Below, in pieces: positions 19,272 through 29,274 of a DNA stretch of 64,000 nt. Both the position numbers and the translations under genes were made by a program. The notes under the pieces were generated by a model that was not told the DNA's origin, did no database searches, and saw only the letters and a list, made by a program, of their open reading frames with translations. The stretch is from positions 186,001 to 250,000 of the forward strand of contig JAJFBE010000003.1 of NCBI GenBank assembly GCA_020697255.1. The letters are read 5' to 3'. The stretch comes from Burkholderiales bacterium. GTDB taxonomy: Bacteria; Pseudomonadota; Gammaproteobacteria; Burkholderiales; UBA11063. The stretch's first letter is position 1, and each line of letters starts with the position of its first letter.

Positions 19272-19666
19272 AACAGGCGATAAAAAAAATTAACCGTAAG
19301 CATGTACGCGAGTTATTTGTTTACGGAATGGTTGGCGGTGTATCCTGGGTGGTACAAACAGTGCTATATGTTTTGCTTATCCGGGCACATGTATTTCCTT
19401 CAATATCAATGATGATTGGGTGCTTTGCCGGTTTTGTGACGGCATATTTCGGGCATATCCGTTTTACATTTAAAAAATCACATAAGTTTTCTCATAGTGA
19501 ATTTATGAAGTTTCTGGTAACTTCCGGCGTTGGGTTTATCATTAATGTGGGCGGGGTTCGGTTTATTATCAAGGTATTAGAATTAGATCCTCATTACGGG
19601 ATTATCCCAACAATCTTCACTCCGGGAATTACATTTTTAATTAGTAAGTTTTGGGTTTTTAAATAG
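19268..19666 (+). CDS. GtrA-family membrane protein
   Basis: A 132-residue protein with four predicted membrane helices and the GtrA pattern [14 protein letters not shown] and [12 protein letters not shown], ending [10 protein letters not shown]. GtrA proteins are thought to flip polyprenol-linked sugars or act in related cell-surface sugar steps; no glycosyltransferase lies next to it, so a role cannot be assigned. Start overlaps the mnmG stop (ATGA). Confidence 0.85.
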   Translation: MKQAIKKINRKHVRELFVYGMVGGVSWVVQTVLYVLLIRAHVFPSISMMIGCFAGFVTAYFGHIRFTFKKSHKFSHSEFMKFLVTSGVGFIINVGGVRFIIKVLELDPHYGIIPTIFTPGITFLISKFWVFK

Positions 19667-19675
19667 GATATACCT

Positions 19676-20137
19676 ATGCAATATTGGTTGATGAAATCTG
19701 AGCCGGGTGAACTAAGTATCGATGATCTGGCAAAGCTTCCAGGTAAACGGGTCGAATGGTTTGGAGTACGTAATTATCAGGCGCGCAATTTTATGCGTGA
19801 TGAAATGAAAGAGGGTGATTTAGCGTTATTTTGGCATTCATCATGTAAAGAGCCAGGCATTTACGGTATTGTAAAAATTATCACAAAGCCACATCCTGAT
19901 AGTACCCAATTTATGGCAGATAGCCACTATTATGATCCAAAATCAAACGTAGATAATCCACGTTGGTGGTGTGTTGATGTCCAGTTAGTAACAAAGACCA
20001 GATATTTATCAATTAGTGATTTGCGTATGCATCCAAAGCTTGGTGATTTACAAGTGCTGCAAAAGGGTAATAGATTGTCAGTTACTAAAGTCTCTGCCAA
20101 ACATTGGCAAATTTTAGACAGGTTATTAAGTAACTAG
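19676..20137 (+). CDS. EVE-domain protein
   Basis: A 153-residue single-domain EVE (PUA-like) protein: YWLMKSEPGELSIDDL, EWFGVRNYQARNFMR, GDLALFWHSSCKEPGIYGIV and PRWWCVDV. EVE domains are predicted to read modified bases in RNA or DNA, and stand-alone versions like this are common housekeeping proteins in proteobacteria. Preceded by GGATATACC. Neighbours give no further clue. Confidence 0.92.
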   Translation: MQYWLMKSEPGELSIDDLAKLPGKRVEWFGVRNYQARNFMRDEMKEGDLALFWHSSCKEPGIYGIVKIITKPHPDSTQFMADSHYYDPKSNVDNPRWWCVDVQLVTKTRYLSISDLRMHPKLGDLQVLQKGNRLSVTKVSAKHWQILDRLLSN

Positions 20138-20191
20138 TATATAATACCGAAATTTATATGTTGACAAAATGTTTTGGAGCACAATAAATTT

Positions 20192-20905
20192 ATGAGAAAG
20201 AATGTTTTTTCGGGAGTATGGTTGGCACTATGTGTTTTAGCTGGCAATGTTTATGCCGAAGATGCAACGCACGGATTTGTCATGTCAATTTATGGGCATG
20301 CTCTTAAAAGTGCATATGGTGACTGTGTGCACACTGCGTATTATGACCCTCAGCATGATAAGCGGGTTGAGTGTGGGGATGTAGAGTCCACTCCGGTGGA
20401 AGTGCCGCAAACAGTAGTTGAAACAGTGACAATGTCTGATGCAGGGGATGTATTATTTAATTTTGATGCTGCAACTCTAACGCCAACAGGTGTATCAAAG
20501 ATAAACGAATTTGGTAAAAAATTGGGTAAGCAACCTGATATTACAAGTATAACGATTGATGGCTATACTGATGCGATTGGTAGTAGTCAGTATAATTTAA
20601 AACTTTCCGCTAATCGTGCTGCTGCAGTAAAACAGTTTTTTATAAAGAATGGTGTTCCTGCCGCAATTATTACTACCCATGGCTATGGTGAAAAAGATAC
20701 AAAGGTATCGACTGATTGTATGAAGAAATATAGCCTAAAGAAAAAACGTAGTGATTTGATTGCATGTGCTGCACCGGATAGACGAGTTGTGTTTACTATT
20801 GTACACAATAAACATGTTGAAAAGACAGTTATGGTAAAACAGACAGCTTCAGCGCCAGAGCCGGATGTAAGTCAATTACCGCAGCCACCGGCTGACGGTC
20901 AATAG
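20192..20905 (+). CDS. OmpA-family periplasmic/outer-membrane protein, RmpM-like
   Basis: A 237-residue exported protein. From ATG 20192 a signal peptide is seen (MRKNVFSGVWLALC, cleavage after VYA). The C-terminal OmpA-like peptidoglycan-binding domain spans about residues 85-215: VLFNFDAATLTPTG, DGYTDAIGSSQYNLKLSANRAAAV (continuous; key residues D, R) and a late ACAAPDRRVVF segment preceded by a Lys-rich insert with one Cys at each side (STDCMK, LIACA). That Cys-bracketed insert before PDRRV is characteristic of Neisseria RmpM. It lacks the beta-barrel of true OmpA. A terminator follows. Confidence 0.88.
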   Translation: MRKNVFSGVWLALCVLAGNVYAEDATHGFVMSIYGHALKSAYGDCVHTAYYDPQHDKRVECGDVESTPVEVPQTVVETVTMSDAGDVLFNFDAATLTPTGVSKINEFGKKLGKQPDITSITIDGYTDAIGSSQYNLKLSANRAAAVKQFFIKNGVPAAIITTHGYGEKDTKVSTDCMKKYSLKKKRSDLIACAAPDRRVVFTIVHNKHVEKTVMVKQTASAPEPDVSQLPQPPADGQ

Positions 20906-20914
20906 TAGACTAAC

Positions 20915-20936
20915 CCCCACAATTGTGGGGTTTTTT
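20915..20936 (+). terminator. Intrinsic terminator after the OmpA-like gene
   Basis: CCCCACAATTGTGGGG (20915-20930) can fold into a GC-rich hairpin and is followed by six T, 10 bases after the OmpA-like stop. Confidence 0.88.
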
Positions 20937-20953
20937 GTTGCTTCTGATTATTT

Positions 20954-21898
20954 ATGTATAGAATTAAATTAAATCCAAATGTAAACTATGAGCTGCCCGC
21001 GGTTGCAACTATTGGCAACTTTGATGGCCTGCATTTGGGGCATCTACAATTATTCAAACAATTAAATTTGCTTGCCAGTCAATATACTTATCGTAGATTG
21101 GTTATTACATTTGAGCCATTACCACTAGAGTATTTTTCTGATCAGAAAAAAAAGCTGCGCCCGAGTCGTTTAAGTTTACTTCGAGATAAATTTAAATTTT
21201 TACGTGATAATAATTTGGCAGATGAACTGGTAGTTATACATTTTGGACAAAGTATTGCTAATTTGTCACCGGGGCAGTTTATTCATAATTTACTTAAGCA
21301 GGATTTGGGTGTTGTGCATGTGGCGGTAGGCCATGATTTTAAATTTGGTAAAAAAGCAAGTGGTACAATTGATGATTTTGCCAAATATGGGCTTAAAACT
21401 TATGATATGCCTCCTTTTTATCTAAATGAGTATAGAGTCTCCAGTTCTCTTATTCGTGATTTTGCAAGTAACAATAAACTGGATGAGGTGAAGAAATTTT
21501 TAGGGCATAATATAACCTATACATCGAGGGTTATATATGGCAACCAGTTGGGACGCAAATTTAATGTACCAACGATAAATCTGTCCTTGGGGCTGAATTG
21601 TCCGGCCCTATGGGGGATCTACATAGCGCACGTGTATATTGATGGGATATGTTATAACTCAGTTGCCAGCATTGGCAAAAATCCAACGGTAAGTACGGTA
21701 GATAATTATAAGCTCGAAGCGCACTTGTTGGATGTCAACCTTGATTTATATGGTAAAATTGCTACTATTGAAATTTTAGAGTTTATGCGTGAAGAGCGCA
21801 AGTTTGATGATCTGGATAGTTTATTTAAACAGATATACACCGATCTACAGATGGCACGCGATTATTTTATGAGAAAAGCAGAAATCAATGGATTATAA
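20954..21898 (+). CDS. ribF: Bifunctional riboflavin kinase / FAD synthetase
   Basis: Converts riboflavin to FMN and FMN to FAD. The N-terminal nucleotidyltransferase domain shows [25 protein letters not shown] and [15 protein letters not shown]; the C-terminal kinase domain shows [18 protein letters not shown] and SIGKNPTV. 314 residues is the normal size. It starts a ribF-ileS-lspA-ispH block conserved across beta- and gammaproteobacteria and overlaps ileS by 11 bases. Confidence 0.96.
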   Translation: MYRIKLNPNVNYELPAVATIGNFDGLHLGHLQLFKQLNLLASQYTYRRLVITFEPLPLEYFSDQKKKLRPSRLSLLRDKFKFLRDNNLADELVVIHFGQSIANLSPGQFIHNLLKQDLGVVHVAVGHDFKFGKKASGTIDDFAKYGLKTYDMPPFYLNEYRVSSSLIRDFASNNKLDEVKKFLGHNITYTSRVIYGNQLGRKFNVPTINLSLGLNCPALWGIYIAHVYIDGICYNSVASIGKNPTVSTVDNYKLEAHLLDVNLDLYGKIATIEILEFMREERKFDDLDSLFKQIYTDLQMARDYFMRKAEINGL

Positions 21899-24764
21899 GA
21901 ATACGATAAATTTACTGGATACAAAATTTCCAATGCGTGGCGATTTGGCTAAACGCGAGCCGGAAATGCTTGATAAATGGACTAAACAAAACCGGTATAA
22001 GAAGCTCCGGGAAGTATGTGCTGGCCGGAATAAATTTATTCTGCATGACGGTCCTCCGTATGCTAATGGGCAATTGCATATAGGCCATGCATCTAATAAG
22101 ATTTTGAAAGATATAATTTTAAGAAGCAAAACCTTAGCTGGGTTTGATGCGCCTTATGTGCCAGGGTGGGATTGCCATGGTTTGCCGATTGAACTAAACA
22201 TTGAGAAACAATTTGGTAAAAATTTAGAACCATCAGAATTTCGTAAAAAATGTCGTGAATATGCCAATTCACAAATTGAAGCACAAAAAAAGGATTTTAT
22301 TCGTCTGGGCGTATTGGGAGATTGGGATAATCCATATAAAACTATGGATTATAAAACTGAAGCCGGGATAGTACGTGCTTTAGGTGAAATATATAAGAAC
22401 GGCTTTTTACATCAGGGTGTAAAGCCGGTTTATTGGTGTATTGATTGTGCTTCTGCTTTAGCCGAGGCCGAAGTTGAGTATCATGATAAACAATCCCCGG
22501 CAATTGATGTAGCTTTTAAGGGTATAGACAAAGCCGCAATCGCCAAAGCATTTGACATGTCTTTGGACACCGATGCCCAAAATAAGGATATATTTGCAGT
22601 TATCTGGACTACTACGCCATGGACGCTACCGGCAAACCAGGCAATCTGTGCGGGGGCGGAAATTGAATATGCCCTTGTAGATTGTGGTTGTACCTATATT
22701 ATCCTGGCTAAAAAGTTAGTTGAAGAAGCCTTAAAACGTTATCCATTTATCTCAGAGCATAAAATTATGGCAGTAGTGCCGGGGTATAAACTTGAATTAT
22801 TACAATTTGAACATCCGTTTTATAGTAAGAATGTTCCGCTTATTTTAGGTGAGCATGCAACCGATGATGCAGGTACCGGATTAGTCCATACTGCACCTGC
22901 ACACGGGATCGAGGATTATAATGTATATGGGCAATATATCAATAAAGTCTTTAAGCGTGATTATGATCCTAAAAACGATATCTATAACCCGGTTGGGAAT
23001 AACGGATGTTATATTAGTACTACCGAATTGTTCGGTGGGATGCATGTATTTAAGGCAAATGATGCAATAGTCAAAGTTTTGGAAGATAACAAACGATTAA
23101 TGGCTAAAAATATGCTTGAGCATAGTTATCCTTGTTGTTGGCGGCATAAATCCAAGCTGATTTTTAGAACCACGCCGCAGTGGTTTATTACAATGGACTT
23201 TACTACAGACAAAGAGGGTAATATTCGTGATTGTGATTTTGAGACCGGTGGGCAGAAAAATGTAGAAAAAGTTTTACGTAATATAGCTCTTGAGGCAGTT
23301 AATAAAACTAAATTTTTCCCACAGTGGGGGCGCTCCAGACTGGAATCTATGATAAAAACACGACCTAATTGGTGTGTATCCAGACAGCGTAACTGGAGTA
23401 CACCAATGACGTTTTTTATTCATAAAGAAACCGGGCATCTCCATCCGGATAGTTATGAATTATTGCAAAAAATAGCAATTTTAATTGAAAAAGACGGAAT
23501 AGATGCCTGGTTTAATCTTAAACCAGAGCAATTATTATCTGGCGCAGATTTGCAAAATTACGTCAAACTACCAGACACATTGGACGTATGGTTTGATTCA
23601 GGCACTACGCATCAAACAGTTTTAGAAGATCCGTCGCGGGATTTACAGTGGCCTGCTGATTTATACCTTGAAGGTTCTGATCAGCACCGTGGATGGTTTC
23701 AGTCTTCGTTGCTTACCGCTTGTGCAATAAAAGGCAGTGCACCGTACCGGCAATTATTAACCCATGGTTTTTTAGTTGATGGTGATGGATATAAGATGTC
23801 CAAATCCAAAGGGAATATTATTTCAATTCCGGATGGAGTGAAAAAATATGGTGCCGATATTTTACGCCTCTGGGTAGCCAGTACCGATTATTCAGGTGAT
23901 ATTGCTTTTTCTGAAGAAATTATTAAGCGAATTACAGATTCGTACCGTAGGCTTAGAAATACAATTCGATTCTTACTGGCCAATTTATCCGACTTTGATT
24001 TTGTAAAGGATGCAGTTGCCACTCAGGACATGGTAGAAATTGATAAGTATGCACTTGTATATTTATCTGGTTTGCAAGATAAAATTGTTAATACTTTATA
24101 CCCGGAATATCAATTTCATTTAATTGTACAGGAGCTGGTAACTTATTGTTCAGAAGAGCTTGGCGGGTTTTATCTGGATGTATTAAAAGATCGGTTATAT
24201 ACTTCTAAAGTAGACGGCTTGGCCAGACGTAGTTGTCAAACTGCGTTATATCATATTAGCCGGACACTGCTTTTGATGTTATCCCCAATTTTAGCCTTTA
24301 CTGCTGATGAGGCTTGGGAGATTTTGATGGACGATGTACAGGACTCGACGCTATATCATTTGCATCATGAAGTGCCTGTAGTAAAATCGGGTGAAAGTTA
24401 TTTGGTGAAATGGGCGCAGATACGTGATTTTAGAGTTCAGGTATTAAAAGAATTGGAAAATAAGCGAGTAAATGGTGTCATTGGCTCATCTCTACAGGCA
24501 GAATTGCTAATAAATGCCGATGCAAATTTACATACGGTATTACTATCTTTAGGCGCTGATTTAAAATTTGCGTATATGGTATCTACTGTTACATTAAACT
24601 TAGCAAAAGAAAACAGTGTAGAAGTTTTGGTAAGTAGTTCTGCCAAATGCGAGAGGTGCTGGCATTATTTAGATAGCGTTGGTAAAGACCCTGAGTATCC
24701 GACTATTTGTACCCGTTGTGTAGAAAATGTGGCAGGTAGTGGTGAGGTAAGGACTTATGCGTAA
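21888..24764 (+). CDS. ileS: Isoleucyl-tRNA synthetase
   Basis: Class I aminoacyl-tRNA synthetase of 958 residues. HIGH signature in [16 protein letters not shown] (about residue 60), KMSKS in [11 protein letters not shown] (about 636), editing domain with [12 protein letters not shown], and a C-terminal zinc ribbon with CERCWHY and CTRC. Arrangement with ribF upstream and lspA downstream is the classical one. Confidence 0.98.
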   Translation: MDYKNTINLLDTKFPMRGDLAKREPEMLDKWTKQNRYKKLREVCAGRNKFILHDGPPYANGQLHIGHASNKILKDIILRSKTLAGFDAPYVPGWDCHGLPIELNIEKQFGKNLEPSEFRKKCREYANSQIEAQKKDFIRLGVLGDWDNPYKTMDYKTEAGIVRALGEIYKNGFLHQGVKPVYWCIDCASALAEAEVEYHDKQSPAIDVAFKGIDKAAIAKAFDMSLDTDAQNKDIFAVIWTTTPWTLPANQAICAGAEIEYALVDCGCTYIILAKKLVEEALKRYPFISEHKIMAVVPGYKLELLQFEHPFYSKNVPLILGEHATDDAGTGLVHTAPAHGIEDYNVYGQYINKVFKRDYDPKNDIYNPVGNNGCYISTTELFGGMHVFKANDAIVKVLEDNKRLMAKNMLEHSYPCCWRHKSKLIFRTTPQWFITMDFTTDKEGNIRDCDFETGGQKNVEKVLRNIALEAVNKTKFFPQWGRSRLESMIKTRPNWCVSRQRNWSTPMTFFIHKETGHLHPDSYELLQKIAILIEKDGIDAWFNLKPEQLLSGADLQNYVKLPDTLDVWFDSGTTHQTVLEDPSRDLQWPADLYLEGSDQHRGWFQSSLLTACAIKGSAPYRQLLTHGFLVDGDGYKMSKSKGNIISIPDGVKKYGADILRLWVASTDYSGDIAFSEEIIKRITDSYRRLRNTIRFLLANLSDFDFVKDAVATQDMVEIDKYALVYLSGLQDKIVNTLYPEYQFHLIVQELVTYCSEELGGFYLDVLKDRLYTSKVDGLARRSCQTALYHISRTLLLMLSPILAFTADEAWEILMDDVQDSTLYHLHHEVPVVKSGESYLVKWAQIRDFRVQVLKELENKRVNGVIGSSLQAELLINADANLHTVLLSLGADLKFAYMVSTVTLNLAKENSVEVLVSSSAKCERCWHYLDSVGKDPEYPTICTRCVENVAGSGEVRTYA

Positions 24765-24772
24765 TATCTGTA

Positions 24773-24790
24773 ATTCCCGGAGGCGGGAAT
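24773..24790. repeat. dRS3-like palindrome, short form (ATTCCC-N6-GGGAAT)
   Basis: ATTCCCGGAGGCGGGAAT, a 7-bp stem with GAGG loop, 8 bases after the ileS stop. It belongs by eye to the dispersed ATTCCC...GGGAAT family found five or more times in this window. Confidence 0.7.
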
Positions 24791-24826
24791 TTATGCTTTT
24801 AAATTATAAAAACTTAGGAAGAAAAA

Positions 24827-25342
24827 ATGCAAATACAATTTACATGGTTTAATAAATGCCACGTTCCGCAAAATTATAGATTTTTATTTTTGGGTATAGC
24901 GTTTATAATAATCTTATTGGATCAATTGACTAAATACTATGCCAGACATCACCTTGCATTATTTGAAGTTAAGCCATTTATGCCATTTTGGAACTGGACA
25001 TTAATATACAATCAGGGTGCAGCATTTAGTTTGCTGGCAAATAAAGGTGAATTGGCAAAAATATTTTTTGGGGGTATAGCACTTATTGTCTCAATGAGTT
25101 TGGTTTATTTTCTATTAAATAAAATGTATTCCGGTTTAACCGGTATTTCGTTATCCTTTATTTTGGGTGGGGCATTAGGAAATTTAATTGATCGCATTAT
25201 TGATGGGAAAGTTACTGATTTTATTCAATGGTATTATAAAACCCATTATTGGCCTGCATTTAATCTGGCTGACAGTTTTATTACTGTAGGTGTAGTTTTG
25301 CTGATTATAGAAAGTATTTTTATTACCAGGGGCAAAGAGTAA
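24827..25342 (+). CDS. lspA: Lipoprotein signal peptidase (signal peptidase II)
   Basis: A 171-residue inner-membrane aspartyl protease that removes signal peptides from lipoproteins. Four membrane helices are apparent; the catalytic aspartates lie in LGGALGNLIDRIIDG and FNLADSFITVGV, and the family motif YNQGAAFSLLA is intact. AGGAAGAAAAA precedes the ATG. ispH follows after 3 bases. Confidence 0.97.
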   Translation: MQIQFTWFNKCHVPQNYRFLFLGIAFIIILLDQLTKYYARHHLALFEVKPFMPFWNWTLIYNQGAAFSLLANKGELAKIFFGGIALIVSMSLVYFLLNKMYSGLTGISLSFILGGALGNLIDRIIDGKVTDFIQWYYKTHYWPAFNLADSFITVGVVLLIIESIFITRGKE

Positions 25343-25345
25343 AAA

Positions 25346-26287
25346 ATGGCGGGCACAAAAAAAATTATCCTGGCTAACCCGCGAGGGTTTTGTGCGGGGG
25401 TAGACAGGGCCATAGCCATTGTTGATAAAGCATTAGATAAATATGGTGCCCCGATTTATGTCAGGCATGAAGTAGTACATAACAAATATGTTGTAGATGA
25501 TTTAGAAGCACGCGGAGCTATATTTATTGAAGACATAAAAGATGTGCCAGAAAATAGTATCTTGATTTATTCGGCGCATGGTGTACCGCTATCTGTCCGC
25601 ATGGAAGCAGCGGCCAAAAATTTACGCATGATTTTTGATGCGACCTGTCCATTGGTAAACAAAGTCCATGTTGAATTAAAAACGCTGCATAGGCAGGGGT
25701 ATGCTATCGTTATGATCGGCCATAAAAATCACCCTGAAGTTGAAGGTACTATGGGACAGGTAGACGGTAATATTTTTTTGCTTGAAACCGAATCCGATAT
25801 TGCAACTTTGCCATTACCCAGAGATATTGAAAAAATAGCTGTAGTAACCCAGACCACCTTGTCGGTTGATGAAACCAAATCTATTATAGAAAAACTCAAA
25901 ACAACATTTCCTAATTTACGCTTGCCTAAAAACGAAGATATTTGTTATGCAACACAAAATCGGCAGGATGCAGTCAAAAAAATGGCAACAATTTGTGATT
26001 TACTAATTGTAATTGGTAGTAAAAATAGTTCTAATTCAAATCGTTTAAAAGAGCTGGCTGAAAATCTGGGGGTTAAGTCTTATTTAATCGATTTTGCCAG
26101 TGAGATTAATGAAGAGTGGCTAAAAACAACAAATACTGTTGGAGTTACCGCCGGTGCTTCAGCTCCTGAAGTTTTAGTTGAAGGTGTAATTAACAAGCTT
26201 AAAACCTATGGGTTTAATTCCATAGAAACTTTAACGACGATAGAAGAGCATATGGTATTCGCCCTTCCCGGCGAGTTACGTGCTTAA
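25346..26287 (+). CDS. ispH: 4-hydroxy-3-methylbut-2-enyl diphosphate reductase IspH
   Basis: The last enzyme of the MEP isoprenoid pathway, a 4Fe-4S protein of 313 residues. The three cluster cysteines are visible in NPRGFCAGVDRA (about residue 15), DATCPLVNKVH (about 98) and DICYATQNRQ (about 198); HGVP and AGASAPEVLVE are also conserved. Confidence 0.97.
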   Translation: MAGTKKIILANPRGFCAGVDRAIAIVDKALDKYGAPIYVRHEVVHNKYVVDDLEARGAIFIEDIKDVPENSILIYSAHGVPLSVRMEAAAKNLRMIFDATCPLVNKVHVELKTLHRQGYAIVMIGHKNHPEVEGTMGQVDGNIFLLETESDIATLPLPRDIEKIAVVTQTTLSVDETKSIIEKLKTTFPNLRLPKNEDICYATQNRQDAVKKMATICDLLIVIGSKNSSNSNRLKELAENLGVKSYLIDFASEINEEWLKTTNTVGVTAGASAPEVLVEGVINKLKTYGFNSIETLTTIEEHMVFALPGELRA

Positions 26288-26302
26288 TAAGAAAGTATAA
26301 AT

Positions 26303-27646
26303 ATGTTAGAAAATTTATCCAGCCGCATTTCCGGTGTTATAAAAACTATTTCCGGTAATGCCAGACTTACAGAAAGTAATATCAACGATGCACTGCGTGA
26401 AGTGCGGATTGCGCTTCTTGAGGCCGATGTAGCTATCCCGGTTGTAAAAACATTTATTGACCAGGTAAAAACTGAGGCATTAGGGCAAAAAGTTATTGGT
26501 AGTCTAAAGCCGGATCAGGCTTTTATTGGTGTGGTAAATGACAAATTAGTTGAATTAATGGGCTCTTTTAATGATGCCCTGAATTTAAATTGCGTACCGC
26601 CGGCAAAAATTTTGATGGCTGGATTGCAGGGTGCAGGAAAGACCACAACAGTTGGTAAATTAGCCAGGCGTTTGAAAGAGGTTGATAAGAAAAAAGTATT
26701 GGTTGTAAGTACCGACGTATATCGTCCGGCAGCAATTGAGCAATTAAAGGTATTAGCTAAGAGCCTTGAAATAGAATGTTTTCCATCCGATGTATCGCAA
26801 AGCCCGATAAATATTGCCAAAGCAGCTGAGGAGTATGCCAGATTACATTATTTTGATGTGCTGATTATTGATACGGCAGGGCGATTGACGATTGATGAAG
26901 CAATGATGGAAGAAATCAAACAGTTACATAACTTCCTAAATCCGGTAGAGACATTATTTGTAGCAGATAGTATGTTAGGCCAGGATGCTGTTAATACTGC
27001 TAAAGCGTTTAATGATGCATTAGCGCTAACTGGAGTTATTTTAACCAAGATGGATGGTGATTCACGTGGCGGTGCTGCGTTGTCGATTCGCCAAATTACC
27101 GGAAAGCCAATCAAGTTTATCGGTATATCGGAAAAAGTAACCGGGTTAGAGCCATTTTATCCGGATAGGTTAGCCTCCCGTATATTAGGTATGGGTGATA
27201 TCTTATCTCTAATTGATGAAGTTAAGGGTTCAGTCAATGAAGCTGAAGCCAGAAAATTAATGGATAAGGTAAAAAAAGGTAAGAAATTTGACCTGGAAGA
27301 TTTTAAGTCACAATTTGAGCAGATGAATAATATGGGCGGTATGAATGCTATTATGGATAAACTGCCTAGTCATATTGCAGCCAAGGCTCCGCAAATGGTA
27401 AATGATAAAATGATAAAGAAAAACGTTGCTATTATAAATTCAATGACTAAAGTGGAGCGGCGTAAACCCGATTTGCTTAAGGCTTCAAGGAAAAGACGTA
27501 TTGCTGAGGGTAGTGGAACAACGGTACAGGAAGTAAATCAGCTTTTAAAACAATATGAGCAAATCAGCGATATGATGAAAAAATTTGGCGGCGGCGGAAT
27601 GATGAAAATGATGAAAAATTTCCGCCACCTAATGCCCAAGATGTAA
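26303..27646 (+). CDS. ffh: Signal recognition particle GTPase Ffh
   Basis: The protein subunit of the signal recognition particle, targeting membrane proteins to FtsY and SecYEG. N domain, then G domain with AGLQGAGKTTTVGKLARR (about residue 110), DTAGR, TKMDGDSRGGAALS, and a C-terminal Met-rich M domain ending GGGGMMKMMKNFRH. 447 residues, normal size. Not obviously coupled to ispH. Confidence 0.97.
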   Translation: MLENLSSRISGVIKTISGNARLTESNINDALREVRIALLEADVAIPVVKTFIDQVKTEALGQKVIGSLKPDQAFIGVVNDKLVELMGSFNDALNLNCVPPAKILMAGLQGAGKTTTVGKLARRLKEVDKKKVLVVSTDVYRPAAIEQLKVLAKSLEIECFPSDVSQSPINIAKAAEEYARLHYFDVLIIDTAGRLTIDEAMMEEIKQLHNFLNPVETLFVADSMLGQDAVNTAKAFNDALALTGVILTKMDGDSRGGAALSIRQITGKPIKFIGISEKVTGLEPFYPDRLASRILGMGDILSLIDEVKGSVNEAEARKLMDKVKKGKKFDLEDFKSQFEQMNNMGGMNAIMDKLPSHIAAKAPQMVNDKMIKKNVAIINSMTKVERRKPDLLKASRKRRIAEGSGTTVQEVNQLLKQYEQISDMMKKFGGGGMMKMMKNFRHLMPKM

Positions 27647-27664
27647 TTTTTAGGTTAAATTAAT

Positions 27665-27693
27665 TTATACACTCAATTTAAATGTTGTATAAT
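27665..27693 (+). promoter_or_regulatory. Candidate promoter for the 173-aa secreted protein
   Basis: TTATAC (27665-27670), 17-base spacer, consensus TATAAT (27688-27693), 62 bases upstream of the ATG at 27756. Confidence 0.5.
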
Positions 27694-27755
27694 GACTCAC
27701 GCTTAATTAATTTAAGTTTGTTATTTATAATTTACTAATTTGATAGGAGATCAAA

Positions 27756-28277
27756 ATGAAAAAATTATTATTAATCAGTTCATTTATTTTATTAAGTTCT
27801 TTAGCCTTTGCAGGTTCAAAGAAACATAGTAAGAGTTCTAATAACGATGAAACTACTATGACATCTATTCCCGCAGAGTTAGCGAGTAACGTAAGATATG
27901 ATTGGAGTCAGGATGATAGAAATACAAGGGTTGTCTTAAAAGTTGCTAATTATAATGCTTCGCCAATTACAGTAAACTCTGTAACGGTTAAATATCAAGA
28001 TGGCGATAAGATTAAAACTTGTTTAGATGAAAGCCCAGATGTTGCAATACAACCACAAAAAATGGTTTTGACTGGCAAGATGGAATTAAATTGCCTTGGC
28101 ATAACAAAAAGAGTGACGTATAGTTCAGCATCGACACCACAAATAGCGCATGCTCAGGAAGATGCAAAAACAATAGTAAGAGATGTAATGGTTAATGTGA
28201 AGTACATTGATGCAAATGGAGCTCCTGCTGAACAAAATTCTACAGTTAGCCTTATGTTTGCTAAATACTTCAAGTAA
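27756..28277 (+). CDS. Secreted protein of unknown function (173 aa)
   Basis: I do not recognise this family. There is a clear signal peptide (MKKLLLISSFILLSSLAFA, cleavage after AFA), then a Lys/Ser-rich stretch and a predicted beta-rich domain with two cysteines (KTCLDE and ELNCLG) that could pair. GATAGGAGATC gives a strong ribosome binding site. It is a single-gene unit with its own promoter and terminator. Confidence 0.7.
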   Translation: MKKLLLISSFILLSSLAFAGSKKHSKSSNNDETTMTSIPAELASNVRYDWSQDDRNTRVVLKVANYNASPITVNSVTVKYQDGDKIKTCLDESPDVAIQPQKMVLTGKMELNCLGITKRVTYSSASTPQIAHAQEDAKTIVRDVMVNVKYIDANGAPAEQNSTVSLMFAKYFK

Positions 28278-28300
28278 AAATATTTTGGCAAAATAAATAA

Positions 28301-28330
28301 AATCCACCATTTTCTAATGGTGGATTTTTA
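28301..28330 (+). terminator. Intrinsic terminator after the 173-aa secreted protein
   Basis: AATCCACCAT (28301-28310), 6-base loop, ATGGTGGATT (28317-28326), then a short T run; an A tract precedes the stem, so it may work in both directions. Confidence 0.85.
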
Positions 28331-28341
28331 ATATAACTATT

Positions 28342-28361
28342 ATTCCCGCGTAAGCGGGAAT
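28342..28361. repeat. dRS3-like 20-bp palindrome ATTCCCGCGTAAGCGGGAAT
   Basis: Matches ATTCCC-N8-GGGAAT exactly, with an 8-bp stem and GTAA loop, in the non-coding gap between the secreted protein's terminator and the toxin-antitoxin locus. Confidence 0.85.
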
Positions 28362-28438
28362 CGATAAAATTCCTAGCATTATTTCCACTAAAATAAAGAC
28401 ATCAAAAGAATTTACTTCTGCTTGTAGCATGTAGCCAC

Positions 28439-28466
28439 TTTTGCGAATCTTCGCAAAACTTTTTTT
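28439..28466. terminator. TTTTGCGAA hairpin followed by T run
   Basis: TTTTGCGAA (28439-28447), TC, TTCGCAAAA (28450-28458), then C and a run of T. It could terminate plus-strand transcription before the toxin-antitoxin genes. The core is shared with the palindrome at 15109-15132, so it may be a dispersed element that happens to end in T residues. Confidence 0.55.
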
Positions 28467-28548
28467 TATTCCTTCGGTATAATCCATCACGTACTTTAAT
28501 TAGATTAAAAAAAGTTGACTTAATTCACTAGATTGGTGTACACTATAT

Positions 28549-28837
28549 ATGAATGAAATTTTTAATGTAAAATTAGCAAGGCAAGCTCAAAGAGATTTAA
28601 AAAAGGTACCATTCCATGTGTCTTATAAGTTACAAGCTTGGATTGAAAGTGTTGGATATTTTGGGTTTAAATAAAATTAGACAAAGACCAGGCTATCATG
28701 ATGAACCGTTAAAGGGTAAAAGATCAGGCCAGCGTTCTATTAGGTTGAGTAAAAGCTACCGTGCAATTTATATAATTACAAATGATTCTATGATTGAATT
28801 TGTAGAAGTTCAAGAGGTAAATAAACATGATTACTAA
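28549..28837 (+). pseudogene. Frameshifted RelE/HigB-like mRNA interferase toxin
   Basis: Two frames together make a full RelE-fold toxin. Frame 1 from ATG 28549 reads MNEIFNVKLARQAQRDLKKV and continues PFHVSYKLQAWIESV before a stop at about 28672-28674. Frame 2 then continues LGLNKIRQRPGYHDEPLKG, RSIRLSKSYRAIYI and VEVQEVNKHDY to the stop at 28837, overlapping the antitoxin start. A one-base insertion (net +1) in the GTTGGATATTTTGGG region explains the break. The toxin is therefore probably inactive unless there is frameshifting. The antitoxin frame is intact. Confidence 0.8.
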
Positions 28838-29207
28838 AAGTAAAATGACAAAACAAACTTTAAAAACTATGGAAAAAATTACCGGGCAAAAACTAACATT
28901 AGGTATGTTAATTTATAGTATCAGACTTGGCGAAGAAATGACGCAAACTGAATTTGCTCAGTTACTTAATATTTCCAAATCACATTTATGTGATTTGGAA
29001 CATGGTCGTAAGTTAGTAAGTCCCAAATTAGCTGCACAGTACGCTAATAGATTGGGCTACGATGAAGAGCAGTTTATCCGATTGGCGCTTCAAGCCAGTA
29101 TTGACAAGGCAGGTTTAAATTACGATATTGAATTAGGCGCAAGACCCAAAAAACCAATCATAAAACAAAATAAAAAAGTAATGAATCCAACAGCAGTTGC
29201 CAGATAG
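28827..29207 (+). CDS. XRE-family antitoxin / HTH regulator
   Basis: A 126-residue protein with a Cro/CI helix-turn-helix at about residues 25-80 (MTQTEFAQLLNISKSHLCDL, EHGRK). It overlaps the end of the broken toxin by 11 bases, the usual toxin-first order of HigBA-like modules. Expected to bind the toxin and repress the operon. The Lys-rich C-terminal tail (KKPIIKQNKKV) is not conserved in the fold. A start at the second ATG (28845) is also possible. Confidence 0.82.
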   Translation: MITKSKMTKQTLKTMEKITGQKLTLGMLIYSIRLGEEMTQTEFAQLLNISKSHLCDLEHGRKLVSPKLAAQYANRLGYDEEQFIRLALQASIDKAGLNYDIELGARPKKPIIKQNKKVMNPTAVAR

Positions 29208-29274
29208 TATCAAACCCCACTATTGTATAAAATGCAACGATAAAAAATAAAATTTTAAAATATAAAACCTCTTG

